Source: Thamnaconus septentrionalis (lineage: Eukaryota; Chordata; Actinopteri; Tetraodontiformes; Monacanthidae). Taken from it: 64,000 nucleotides of DNA. Under the pieces are notes generated by a model. It was given only the letters and a program-made list of their open reading frames with translations, made no database searches and was not told the origin of the DNA. Every line of letters starts with the position of its first letter. Position 1 is the stretch's first letter. The stretch covers positions 5,037,861 through 5,101,860 of the forward strand of contig CM020501.1 of NCBI GenBank assembly GCA_009823395.1, in the 5' to 3' direction. Of the stretch, positions 37,134-49,324 are shown piece by piece. Both the position numbers and the translations under genes were made by a program.

Positions 37134-37933
37134 AGGGAGAGAGGGAGAGAGGGAGAGAGAAGGGGCTGATGGTGGGATCTACCTCTCTTCTTTCCTACAG
37201 CTGCAGCTCAGCGGATTAGCCGTCATCCACAAGGCAACATTACAACAAGTAGCCTTTGAACAAAAGTCATGGATACTATTAATGATATGGTAATCCCTAA
37301 TGGAGCTACCTCCCAGTAGTGATTATACTGACATGGGAAGAATGTCCGAGAGTCCCGAACGCAACTAGCCAAACAACACTGCGGCTATTGTTGGCAGGGC
37401 CTGGTCTGAGGCCTGCACCTACATCCACTGGCACCGGCCGAGCGTGTGCACACACACACACACACACATGCACAGACACACACACAAGAACGGACGCACG
37501 AACTGCCCCCTGCTTTCTTGACACCCTTCCCTTCCCTCCACCCCGATCACCCTATGAATAAAAATGAAAAAGCCCAAAAATGGATGTCGCAGGACAGAGG
37601 GCGGGAGCGGAGGGGAGGCAAAAAAACAAAGTGTCTTGGCCGGGATCAGCCGGGGGATTTCTACCAACGCGGTTCCCACACACTGACTGGGAGCCGGATC
37701 CCTCCTCTCTGTCTCTGGCCGGTCCATCCCTCCAAGACCACACAAACAGCAAACCGAGCGATTCACCATGTTAATCTCAGACTGGTGCTGCAGCAGCAGG
37801 ATGAGAGCGGAGTCAGGGTCCTACTCTTTTCTGGCGTGGCAGTGTGCGCTGAGGGTGGAGGTTGGACTCGGGGGACGGGGGGTTGGGGGCATCGTTTGAT
37901 GGGGATCTCTGGTGGGCCGGCTGGGTCACAGCG

Positions 37934-37993
37934 GGGGTGTCTAAACGCCCAAAACCTGTGTGTTTATAGGGAAGTAACTAGTCTTTCTGTTAT
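37934..37993 (+). repeat. Right arm of a 60-bp long-range inverted repeat
   Basis: Matches the reverse complement of 31741-31800 with five mismatches. It ends 17 nt before the fold-back element at 38011. Confidence 0.8.
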
Positions 37994-38010
37994 TGTTAGT
38001 GTAGTTTAAA

Positions 38011-38820
38011 GTGGACATGAAACACAAAACACAGTTGAACTTGTCAACCCAGCAATTTTAACTGGAAATAACTGAAGATTGATTAAAAATGGCAAGAAAT
38101 AGGAGCTAAGACAAAAACGAAAAATGGAGGTATGTCAAACTCATTTTATAACATAAAAGACACGACGACACCTGTTAACTTCCTTCTACAAGAATTTGTA
38201 GTGACCACTTAACTGTCTGCGCTGCATCTTTCCTTTTGGTGCACAATGCCATAAGGAAAGACAATGCGAGCAGAAACACTGAACAATCGTTACGACAAGA
38301 CAATTCAACTTTTCTGCTCATATTATTTCACCTCAGTCTGCCGTTGGGCTCTTTCCTCATGGCTCGCCGCCGCTTCTGAGCTAGCTTGCTGTAAGGGGCA
38401 GTCTGTCGTCAGTGCGTTGTAAGAAGAGAGGGACAAGCGTCTCATTTCAACAGATTTATTCTACGAGTTGTCAGTACTCCTGCCTCATTAAAAAAATAAT
38501 CATTCACATCGTCTTCGTCTGCTAAGTGGTCACTACAAATTATTGCAGAGCTGCTGACGAGTGGAATCTTGCTCTTTATTGCAGCTTGCGACCTTGCTTG
38601 AGAACAGGTGGTCTTGTCATTGGCAAATAATGGAAGATTGCGGGTGTCTTTTACATTATAAAATGAGATTGACCGTGAATGAGTGAATGAAAACATACCT
38701 CAATTTTTCCTTTTTTTTCTTAGCTCCTATTTTCTGCCATTTTTAATCAGTCTTTCGTTATTTCCAGTTAAGAATCAATAGGTTGAAAAGTTCAGCCATC
38801 AATGCCGTTACCATGTCCCC
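38011..38820. mobile_element. Fold-back (long inverted repeat) element
   Basis: The two ends are imperfect inverted copies. The best arms are 38055-38134 and 38694-38775, sharing TTATTTCCAGTTAA, CCATTTTTAATCA and TTAGCTCCTATTT. Further pairing lies inside (TTGTAGTGACCACTTAA near 38197 with its complement near 38522). The outermost matching motif is GGACATG/CATGTCC. It looks like a non-autonomous DNA transposon. No transposase and no certain target-site duplication were found. Confidence 0.7.
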
Positions 38821-39347
38821 ACACACCGTAGCAATCTTAGTTTAACAGCTAAACTTAATACAACCTAAAGCCTAAAGCCTAAATACAACAAACTTTCTAT
38901 GGTAAATGTTTACACAATTAAAGGTCCCACATGATACAAAATTCACTTTCCCGATGCTTCCTAATAATGATCTTTCTTCAGTCTGTCATTCAATTTCCCA
39001 CAAAAGTTCATCCTTCATGTATTTTTCTTCTCTTCACCTTTCAGGAGGTTTTTTGTTAAAACACACACTTTGTGATGTCAGAAGGGCCTCATGTGCTTCA
39101 CTGACACCTCTGACAGGTTGATGACCACACCCCCAAATGCCTCCTCCCTCTAAAATCATCTTATGGCCGCCTTGGCTTTTTTTCTTGTCCCTTTTCAAGA
39201 TAGTCCAACAACAAACACCTCAGCTGTATTGGATGCTGATTCAGTCATGTCCAGTCTGAAGGCACGTATGTAAATGCGAACAAATCACTGCAGCATGTGA
39301 GCACCACCCACTCAGTCTAATCATGCAGATATTATTCCACCCTAATG

Positions 39348-39348
<1 letters not shown>

Positions 39349-39396
<48 letters not shown>
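39349..39396 (+). repeat. AC microsatellite
   Basis: Uninterrupted AC dinucleotides. Confidence 0.95.
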
Positions 39397-39398
<2 letters not shown>

Positions 39399-40588
39399 AT
39401 AAAAATAGAAATTCCCTGACATTTGTATGTTTTTGTTATACCTTCTAGAAAGCACCACTTTGTGATGTCATAAGGGGTGATGATACTTCTCATAGGTTCA
39501 CTGCACACCCAGTAACCTGTCTCAGACTGCCTTGTGTATGTCCCTTTGCAAACATGTGGAAGGTCCAACAAAGCTTTTTTTTTTTTGTAGGGACGTTGCA
39601 AACAGAGGGCTAAATAATGTTTTTTTACTTCTTGAGATCCTTAGACAGGTATTGAATTATGTAATGAATAATTTCAGCCTGCTTTATCGGAAATTGGGAG
39701 GAAGGGTAGAGAGTAATCTGAACGTGAGTTGCAGTTGATTTCATTTGACCGCATTCCTGTCCAGGCACCAAACTGATATCTTGCTAGCAGTTCACAGGGT
39801 TGTTCTTTAACAATAATTACAAACAATAATAATAATAATAAATTTAATTTAAAAAACAACTTTATATCAGTCCACTTTATCGCTCCTTTCAAAAAATTGC
39901 CTGAGACTGTGGGAGGAACCTCAGGGACAACGCTTTGAATATTTCTCGAATCATTTTGGAGACAAAGCAATTCTGGCTCCTCTTCGTTCCAAAGCCGCGC
40001 CCCGTTAATTCATGCAAATTTACAAACAACGTTTAAAATGCCACTTCTTAACCATTAGGCTGCTTTCTGGACCCGGAGTCTTTGTAGGCGCTCTGTCCTT
40101 GGCTGACTGATATGTCAAAGTTGAGGACACGGCGGAAAGGGGGAGAATGAGAATGCCACACAGGCACTGACACCGGGATCAATCCGATTGGAATGATTTA
40201 GCATTTCTACGTTTTGAATAAAAATGAGTGCGCTAGACGGTGGAGCAGTTTGATTAGCGGGATCCTTAAGTCCCCCGGAGCCTTCACGGCCCTTTCTCTC
40301 CTCCGTCAGTGCAAGAAGAAAAGTCCTCTTTCTCTCTTTTCACAAGTCCCTTGGTAGGCCGGCTTTCTCCTCACTGTTGGTATTACAAAATCCCCATTCA
40401 AAACAACCCTTGTCACCTGTCAACTAAGCCCGGCTGGTTTTGCTAGGTCTTTATCCCCACCACATACACTCACACGTACACAGACACTGACTCCCAGCCC
40501 CTCCCCCATTTACGCACATACACCCCCCCACCACCACCACCATTCACAGGGGAAAAACATGGACACAGACACGACTGCAAATCCCAAT

Positions 40589-40589
<1 letters not shown>

Positions 40590-40630
<41 letters not shown>
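40590..40630 (+). repeat. AC microsatellite
   Basis: Uninterrupted AC dinucleotides. Confidence 0.95.
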
Positions 40631-40632
<2 letters not shown>

Positions 40633-41333
40633 TTGGCACACTAAAACCACATGTCTGAGAGCTGTTACTATAGCAGTTTAAAATTCATTACCCTGTTCAT
40701 TTTAACAAACGTCCACACTGGGACGGGCCAGGCTGCCTTCAGCTGCTGGCTCGGCCCTCAGTCGCTCTGAGGACAACACAGAGGGCCAGAGCAGCCGACC
40801 CACCAGGCTAAAGTGGGACAAAAACATTTCAAAACTAATATGGTGGTTTGAACCAATGAATATGTTCAAACTATATCCATCTAAGTTTGAAATAGGGGAA
40901 ACAAAAACAAGTGTCTTTAAAAAGATTTCATAACTGGAATTTTTTCTGGAGGTCAATAGAATTGTGGCGAAGTATGAAAAAGTTTTGACACATTTTCTAA
41001 ATCCTATTTGAACAACTGGTATTTACTTAAATCAAATCTGCTATTTTAAATATCTATTAAAATTCTGAGTTAAAAGGTCCAAATCATTTACCTGTGATGG
41101 GGCATAAAGAGTGCAAACATTAACATTAACAAAGTCAAAGTTATCATTAAAGATATGCAGGCAAAACATCTCTCACACCTTGTTCTTACTGAATTAGAAC
41201 TATCCTGTTACATGAATTATCTCCAATGTCACCAATAAGAGGGTGACATTTGAGATTTTCAATATTTATAAGCAGGAAACGAGCCATTAACTAGTGTCCT
41301 CAAAATGATAATAATTGAGTTTAATGTTTCAAT

Positions 41334-41467
41334 TCGGCCCTGCGATGAACTGGCGACTTGTCCAGGGTGTCACCCTGCCTTCGCCCTAAGACAGCTGGGA
41401 TAGGCTCCAGCAGACCCCCGTGACCCTGAATAGGAATAAGCGGGTATAGAAGATGAATGAATGAATG
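41334..41467 (+). mobile_element. 5'-truncated SINE copy with 11-bp target-site duplication
   Basis: Contains only the 3' part of the SINE at 2020-2391 (CCCTGCGATGAACTGGCGAC onwards) and ends in an ATGAATGA repeat. AATGTTTCAAT flanks it at 41323-41333 and 41468-41478. Few differences separate it from the first copy, so both look young. 5' truncation with a duplication fits target-primed reverse transcription. Confidence 0.85.
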
Positions 41468-44400
41468 AATGTTTCAATCCCATGAAAGCGTTTGTTAGTT
41501 TTGAATAAAATAGCATTGGAAAATCTGGGACTGTGCGATTAAATCATAAATACTTTTAAAATAATCTCTGCACATTAAACAATGAAGTGGTGCTTTGATA
41601 TTCAAGGTCCAAGCTAGCATTACTTACTACGTGTACTCTCCAAACTGCTCCTATTTGCTTTATCTGCTGATTCTCAGATTCTATTAAATCCAAATTGAAT
41701 GAATAACTTATTTATATATATTTCTATATTTTATTGCAACATTTGATTGGCCCGTTCATTATCGGTGACTGCGGCACAAATGTTTGCCATTGTACTGAAA
41801 TGAAATAGTGTGTTTGCGTGCATTGGGAGGGAGGTGCACTGCTGCATCGACAGCTGTACAAACCTGAGATTAAGCTTTGCTCCGGCAGGGTTTTAGGGTT
41901 GGGGAGGGGAGTGTTTAACTGATGGCCGAAGAAAGACGCAAGGGTCAGAGCAGAGGGTGGTCATCCGGCCCGGTCACTTAGCCAGGGCCGGGCGTGCCCT
42001 GAACAGCCGTCGCTTATTAACCCGCTGACAGGAGCTGCAGAAAGGGAGGAGCTTCACCCCACACGGGAAGGTCGGGAGGTCAATCAGACCACTCACCGGC
42101 CGTCAAATCGAAATGGACGCTGGAGCAGCGACTTGTCCACCAAGTTAAAGGCTCCGCAGTGTGTTGTCAGGCCCAGCAACCAGCCGCACACACCAGTGTC
42201 CGCCGCAAACGTGCAGATGTCCACGTCATCACCAATTGATTTATCAAAGTTGTGAAAGCTTTTGGTTGAGAACAATAATCTCACTTCAAGATTTTCATGC
42301 ACTAATATAGTGAGAATAATGTTTTGATATTTTGATATACTTGTTGGATATTACAGTCAAAACCTTCAGTCAGAAATTTAAATGTTTAAATTTATTTGTA
42401 TATATATATATATATTTTATATTTATGTTTTCTAAGAAATTCATCAATAAAGATCAAACACAAATTCACAAGAATTAGCAATTAAATCCTTTTGTGAAAC
42501 ATCACTTTTTGCTTTTTAGACTTAAAAACCTAGAGACGCCAAAATCCTGATATATTCACTTTATATGTCAAAAATTTGTTTAAAGAAGATGACTTACATT
42601 TGTTTGACAGTGAGTCGACAGTGATGCCACTCGTTCGTTAGAGATGGGGGCTCACTAGGATGACGTCGACGGAACTGAAAAGACAAACTTTAAATAACTA
42701 GAAGATAGAAAGAAGAAAAGAAAAACTAACATTCCACAAACTGCATTATTAAGGTGCAGACAACAAGCAAAACATTGCAACATCTACGTCTCGATGTATG
42801 TAATTAACACCAACAGATAAAGAAGCTAAGTATTGCCTGTGTGGGAGAAAAAAAATTCACAATACATGAATCTTTTTAAATATGTTTAAAAAATGTATTT
42901 TAAAGAATATTAACATGCTTAGTTTCATAGGCATTTAAGATATAAGATTTAGGCATAGGCATTTAAGATATATAAGAACTTTCTAAAGGCAACACATAAA
43001 ATTCGGAAAATTTGGAAAAGACAAATGCTTGATTGCCCGAAAAAAGAATTTTGCTCTTGTTAAATCCTAAAATTAGATTATTTTTTTCCTCTCAGTGACA
43101 CCAACTGAAATAACCCAAACACCTTACAAGGACTTTAACCCATACAAAAACACTGGTATAGATGTTAGAAACCTACACTCATGATTATTATTATACTTAT
43201 TGAACCTCAGTGTTTTATATTGGTCCTGCAGTTTGTTTATTATCAACCAGATATACTTTTACAAGCTGCATTTGTGACAACATCTCAACATAGCTACATT
43301 GAAATATTGTACACACACACACAAATAATGTGTAGTAATTAGATGGAAATAGATGGAAATGAAATGAAAAATTTACAGATCGCTCTCGTAATTAAAGCTT
43401 GGAAATCTTTCCCTTGAATACACCGAGCTGGAGTTGAAAGAGAACCAGAACATTTACATAAGCGCAGGTTAAACTCTCGACAGTCTTTGTCGGCAGCTCT
43501 TCCTCATTACACACTAATTACAGATGAGTGTGTGTGTGACGGCCGAACTGATCCCGCTAATTTGGGGCTGAGGGCCGTTAAGAGGGTCCAAAATCCGTCC
43601 TAAATGGTCACGAGGCCAGAAGAGGTTGTTGTGTTTCTGACTGAACCGCTGAATGGATGAATGCATTTCGCACGCTAATGTGAGAGGGACCATCATCTGG
43701 AGGGTGCTACAAATGTATTACTGCTCTGCATTGATTTAGCTGGTGCGGAGAAAGCACCGCTCCGAGAGGAATGCTTTTGTTTGCAACTGAGAGATGAGAG
43801 CTACTCCTCAAAGTTTTTCAGTGTTAGGAACACAAGAACTGAGAGTTTATTCTGTCTTCACATTTAATCACACGGCCACGTTTAGATCTGTGCACCTGTA
43901 GTTCAGCTGACGACACACATTTTTACTCTGATACACTGTTTCTAAAATATATATATATATATAACAATAATTATTTGGAAAATATCCAAAAACAAAAAAT
44001 TGATGCACTGACAGGGATCTGATAATTATGTCATAAATACCACTGCAAAAAAGGACATACATGAACTTCTGTATGATTTACTACTTTTATACCAGCCTAA
44101 CCAGGAAAGAAAAGCTGTTTTTCTAATTAATAAAATCATTTTCCTGACCAAGACGGGCAGTGGCACGATCAATGAGCAGTAATACAACACTACAAACATA
44201 AGATCATTATTTGATCAATATATTAATAAAAAAAAAATACATTAGTCAGCACTGGCTCCCATTGCCTAAACATAAATCAGATGTAACGTCTGAGGCTAAA
44301 TTGATCCAGTTTAAAGTATCCAACGAAACCAGTTCATTAGATTTAAGTCATTTGGAAAATTGTTCCGAGTGTAGTGGCAAGTTTGAACACTTTTCTCCTG

Positions 44401-45286
44401 GGTTCAGCTCCCTCCACTGGGACAGACGGCAAGAAAAGTGGCTGTGACTGGAGGTTTGCTGACACTGTGTCTGAGCATGTAGGATCGAGGTTGAGAAATG
44501 CATGGACAAAACATCAGTGGAGTCCAACACCAATGTAAGCATTCTATTTGTACATTCATAGGAAGGCACAATTTGATTCTGAAAAAAAAGAAAAACAAAA
44601 AAAGTTAGTTTAAATCTTTTCATCAGTTGCTGAATCCATCAAGGATATATAATATATTTGCAAATGCAGACACACTCTGTGCCTTGAGGACCGAAGGTGC
44701 TTTTGGTGATTTGGATTTTGCATTCATAATCCTAATGGTCTTTGGTTAGATTTAAAATTTATAGACAATCATGAAGTTTATTTAAATAAAAACTTTCACA
44801 TCAGATCCGATAAAGATCTCTGACAGTGAAAATAATTGATCTTTATCTAAGAGTAATTCTCCCTTAACAAGTCGCTTTAGCTATGTACAAAGAAAAGCAG
44901 TCCAAATGCAGGGAAATAAAAATACTAATAAGATTGGGTTGAAACAGCAGTGTGTAGAGATAATTGACTGGGACACCATGTCGCACTGACACACACAATC
45001 TCATTTGTACTAATCCAGGTTATTTGCATTCTCTGGTGAAAGCTGAACTTGTCCTGTGAGCAAAGTTTACTTTCCCTAATTTATCCAATTTGAGGGCAAT
45101 AATCTGTCAGGGGGTGGGGTTGGTTGGACTGGAGGGGCTGGGGAGAGTGGCTGGTGTGGTTACATGCACCGCTGCTCCTCAAACACAGCCTCTCATCTGG
45201 AGGGCAAGCGCGACTCTTAGGACTTTTAAAGCACAGCTTACAGACTGGAAATTAGACAAACAAACTTGTGAGCGCCTGTGACCATG

Positions 45287-45395
45287 GACTGCGATAAACT
45301 GGCAACCTGTTCAGGATGTGACCCCACCTACAACACCACGTCAACCCTGAGTGGTGAGAGAAGATGGATGGAGGGACGGATGGATGGATGGATAA
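45287..45395 (+). mobile_element. Diverged SINE tail fragment
   Basis: GACTGCGATAAACTGGCAAC followed by CTGTTCAGG resembles the tail of the SINE family in this window, and the fragment ends in GGATGGATGGAT repeats. Duplicated flanks were not found. Confidence 0.55.
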
Positions 45396-47981
45396 TGGAA
45401 TAGGAAGTGGTTTTGATCGTTAAATGGTAGTTTACATTGCTCAGTTTTACCAAAAAAGAATGAATTTTGATTTAATGAATTTAATATTTTTTAAGGTTTT
45501 ATTAATCGATTTATTTCTGTTTCGATGATCATAGTGGTGGAAAAAAATTCTAGTGTAGTTCTCTAATTTAGTTCTTCCAGATACACCAACTTTTTATTTA
45601 GGCTAATCATAACCATTTAAAGATAATAATATATAATATATATATATGAATATTTAGAAAAATTGTGGGTGCCCCCTTGGAAGACGACCTCGGAGCTGCG
45701 CCCTCAACGCCTCTCTGCATTTGCGTCACATCTCCTGTCATATTCCTCTTCATTGTGGCGGCGTCCTTCTTTCTCATGAACCCTCTCTGCGCCCCTCACC
45801 CTCCACCCTCACCACGTCCATTTCTCTGGCCCCCCTCCCACTGACTGCGTGTCTCCAGGTCTCCCCAATTGGTCATGGGGATTTCTCCTGGTCGTATGTG
45901 TGTGTGTGTGTGTGTGTGTTTGTTAGTTTGTGCACCTAGGCTTGGTCAGCCCTGAGTTCTGACCGGACTGCGTATGTTGCAGCTCTGTCTGCCTACCTGT
46001 CTGTCTGTCCATCTCTCGGTCTGTCACACACTCACAAACACCGACTACTGATGTGATCCTCACTACATTCTGTCCAAGGTGCCACTTCAGTAATCTGCTC
46101 TCCCCCGGAGCGATGGCGAGCTCAGTCTATGCCTCACTAAGTCAGCTCAGCACAACACAGTGTGCATCCTGGCCTGCTGGATTTCAGGCAAGAGGATTGA
46201 ACCGACGTCCTGGACGCAGGTGACAGGAGACTCGTGGGACCGAGCTTTGTGAGGGAATAAACAGCTAACACGGTTCTTCTCGGAGGGAACTGAGCTTTCT
46301 GTTAACACATTGCGCTTTTGTTGCGCTTCGCTCATGAGACTTCTGGCCCAGAACAGAGCAGCCAACTTCAAAAGCCCATTTATTAAGAATCAATAACTGC
46401 AATTTTGTCCTTATTTTTTGTATCAAGCATAAATATTCTGTTTCAAAATGAGTGCATTTTCTTTTTAGTAACTTTAGAATGTACTTTGTTGACTAGTCCA
46501 ACAAAGTCATATTGTAAGTCATATTGAAAGTTGAAAGGCACTCACCTTATTTTAACATTGTGCAACATTCACTATATTGACTTCTCACTACAGCAGCAAC
46601 TCTGTGATGAGAAGCAGTCCTTCGAAATGTACTTGTAAATCGTATCCATTTTCTATTACATTTCTAATCTAATTAGCCTCAACGAAAACCAAGAATAAGA
46701 AAAGAAATTTTGACTTAAAAAAAAAAAATATATATAAATATTATTTTTGATTATTTTAATTTTTTTGCATTAATCAAAATAACATAGTAAACAAATTTCT
46801 GCACAAACACCATCATTTCAGATTTGTCCGGTAATATAATCCTACACTTAAAATGGCATGCTGCAGTGAGAAGCAACCAGTGGCCCCACTGTGGTGAGTT
46901 TTGACCCTAATATCTGTGGTTTTAACCCCGTCTGACATTCATAATCTCCATTATCTCCGAGTCCCGGCCGGTCTCGGCTCTGTGGTGTGAGACAGTAGGG
47001 GAGCGGGAGAACAAAAAGATGCTTGTCACAGTTGCTTCTTAACTGATAAAAATCAGTGACTGTATTGGAGTTTGAGCTGTGCCCAACGGCTTTGTGTATG
47101 TGTGTGCATGTTTATATGTGTGGCGGAGAGAGTGGAGGGTGGGGTGGGGGCTGTCTAACTGTCTGACACCTGCAGCTCTTCATACTCAAAATGCAAATCC
47201 AAGCCCTCGGCCCCTCTGTGACCCCTCCCTCAATCCGAGGTTACTGAGCAACGACTTCGCAAATCTAGATCAGATTTAAATAAAGTGTCTCGAGAGAAGC
47301 AAAGCAAGACAACGCTGGGCTGAATTTCAGTTGTTAGGACTTTCACGCTAAGATAATAGTGTCTTAATTTTTTTTATTTCAATTTTCAATTCTTCACTAA
47401 GGTTTATTTTACGGATATTGTTTATCCAAATGAAGTGTGGCTTAGGTCAATTAATAGAAATATTTTTTAATGACAATAAAGATTCTATGTTAGTTTAAAA
47501 AGTGTGAAAAAAACCCCCAGACAATTCTGGTCAAAGAATTACTACACTTCAAAAGGAGTAAATTCAGTTAAAAAAACAAGCAACAGGTAGATTGAGCTAA
47601 GAACAGAAAAAATGGGAAACTGACTTACAGTAGGTGCAAGTTTCTGCGTCAGCAAACATCGTGATTGGAGCGTTGAGATGACGCCGAATCCACAACCAAC
47701 TCCGGGTTGCATCTTGCAGCCCAGCCTGACCTCTGACCTGACTGTTGGAGGCTTCTGAAGAATAGCTGCCTGAGGGGAGAAAAAAGTTAAAGTGCTTAAT
47801 GTGACGCATTATTTGTGTTGATGGAGTAAAGCACCTGTTTCACTGGGCACTGCATTAACCCTGGGAATTCTTGGGGCGACCCTGAGTAGAACATAACTCT
47901 GTAGTGCCCCCTACCGTCTAATTTTGGAAGAACAAAAACTACAATCACATTTACTCTACTATGTTTTAGACCGCTGCACCA

Positions 47982-47982
47982 C

Positions 47983-48027
<45 letters not shown>
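47982..48027 (+). repeat. AAT microsatellite
   Basis: AAT trinucleotide run 1.2 kb upstream of the slc25a4 start region. Confidence 0.95.
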
Positions 48028-48028
<1 letters not shown>

Positions 48029-49215
48029 GCAACAAGAGGGTTGCGTTCCAGTGTTACTGTACTGTGTTCTGTGTACTGTACAATACACCGGCGGGGGAAA
48101 ATATTGAAACTGGTCTGATTTGAGGCACAGATAGTGCGAAAGTCTCCCTCAAGTGGCCGCTCGGGTAACTGTAGTTCTACTAGGAAGACTATTCAAGTCC
48201 ACAAAATAATGCAATGTGTGTGTGCGGGTGTGTCTCCATACATGTGTGTTAATGGTCTTTCGTAAATCAGCAAAAAAAAAAATCCACTTCAATATTCTAA
48301 ATGCAAAACAACTGCAAAAAATGCATAAATTGACAGACAGATTTGATTATGTACTCACATTATACCTACAATTACAAGTAGTGTACTCGCCAGCGCGCGC
48401 GTGGACAAAGGTTTCAAATCCAGACACAACTGGTCTGGAAGCAGTTAGGTTGCACGTGTCATTTGGTTCTTACTGCCCTCTCGTGCCATTTGCACGTACT
48501 TACGACTCAACCAGACAAGTCACTCGTTGTGAAGTCACAGACTTCCGCTTTTTCAAAGTACAAATTAAAACACTGGTAGCGTCTTATTTTGAAAGAAACA
48601 ATCGTTTTTCCCTCCCTTCCATTACTCCAGTTGACTTGACGCGCCGGTTTCCAACAGGTGCCAAAATGAATGTGCAGCAGAAACCCAAATGTCAACTGAA
48701 CGAGAAGTTCAGTTTCCAAGCAAGTTTCAAGTCGAAGATTTTACAAAGTTGTTTCTTCTGTAATTTATTTATTTTCCAAAAAAATACCTGGGACTGAGAA
48801 CATGAAGTTGTTCTCATATATTGCAAAATATTTAAGAGTTGCTGGCCCTGTAGGGTTCTGTCATAAGTAGGTCTGTCTCAAAGTTGTAGATCAAATAGAT
48901 AAATAAACGCAACTTTGATATTTCTGAAAGCTTGACAGGTGCATGATTAACTATGGGTTAAAGTGTGGGCACTCATATCTAATGTAATAAATCTAAATAA
49001 CAATTGACTCGAGTTAGTATTAAAAATGAACCTATGATTTATTACGACTAAAACAGCATAAAATGTGTCCTTTAAACGTCCCTGGGTCGACCCAGCCTTG
49101 ACATATGAAACATGGCGCATGCCTTGAACTTTAACCTCGGATATTTATTCAGCCTTGGTTTTCTGTTCGACAAGATGCAAATCCATCACCCAAAATTCTC
49201 GCGATAAACAGCGCC

Positions 49216-49224
49216 CATATATTA
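49216..49224 (+). promoter_or_regulatory. slc25a4: slc25a4 TATA-like box
   Basis: CATATATTA lies 101 nt before the start codon, so transcription would start near 49250 with a 5' UTR of about 75 nt. With its flanks (CCATATATTAGG) it resembles a serum-response CArG box but has eight A/T bases instead of six. Confidence 0.45.
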
Positions 49225-49324
49225 GGACACATGGGGGGGTCCTCGTCCACTTTGGAGGGGCGTTGGGTTCCTCGAGTACCTCAGTGGGGTTTCAGAGCGG
49301 CCAGACTCTCACACCTATCCAACC

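Larger units (their letters stand above)
27976..49215. other. Gene-poor interval between helt and slc25a4
   Basis: About 21 kb with no recognisable exon. It contains microsatellites, a fold-back element, a 60-bp inverted repeat pair, two SINE fragments and GC-rich stretches (about 31100-32400, 33700-34500 and 36700-37800). Several unique-sequence blocks carry homeodomain, octamer or SOX-like motifs (about 28660-29070, 32780-33270, 39960-40260 and 43380-43700). They are candidate enhancers of helt, but conservation cannot be tested here. Confidence 0.6.

Noticed and set aside
48216..48797. A 193-residue + strand frame upstream of slc25a4
   Set aside because: No recognisable domain, composition like the surrounding non-coding DNA, and no promoter or splice support.
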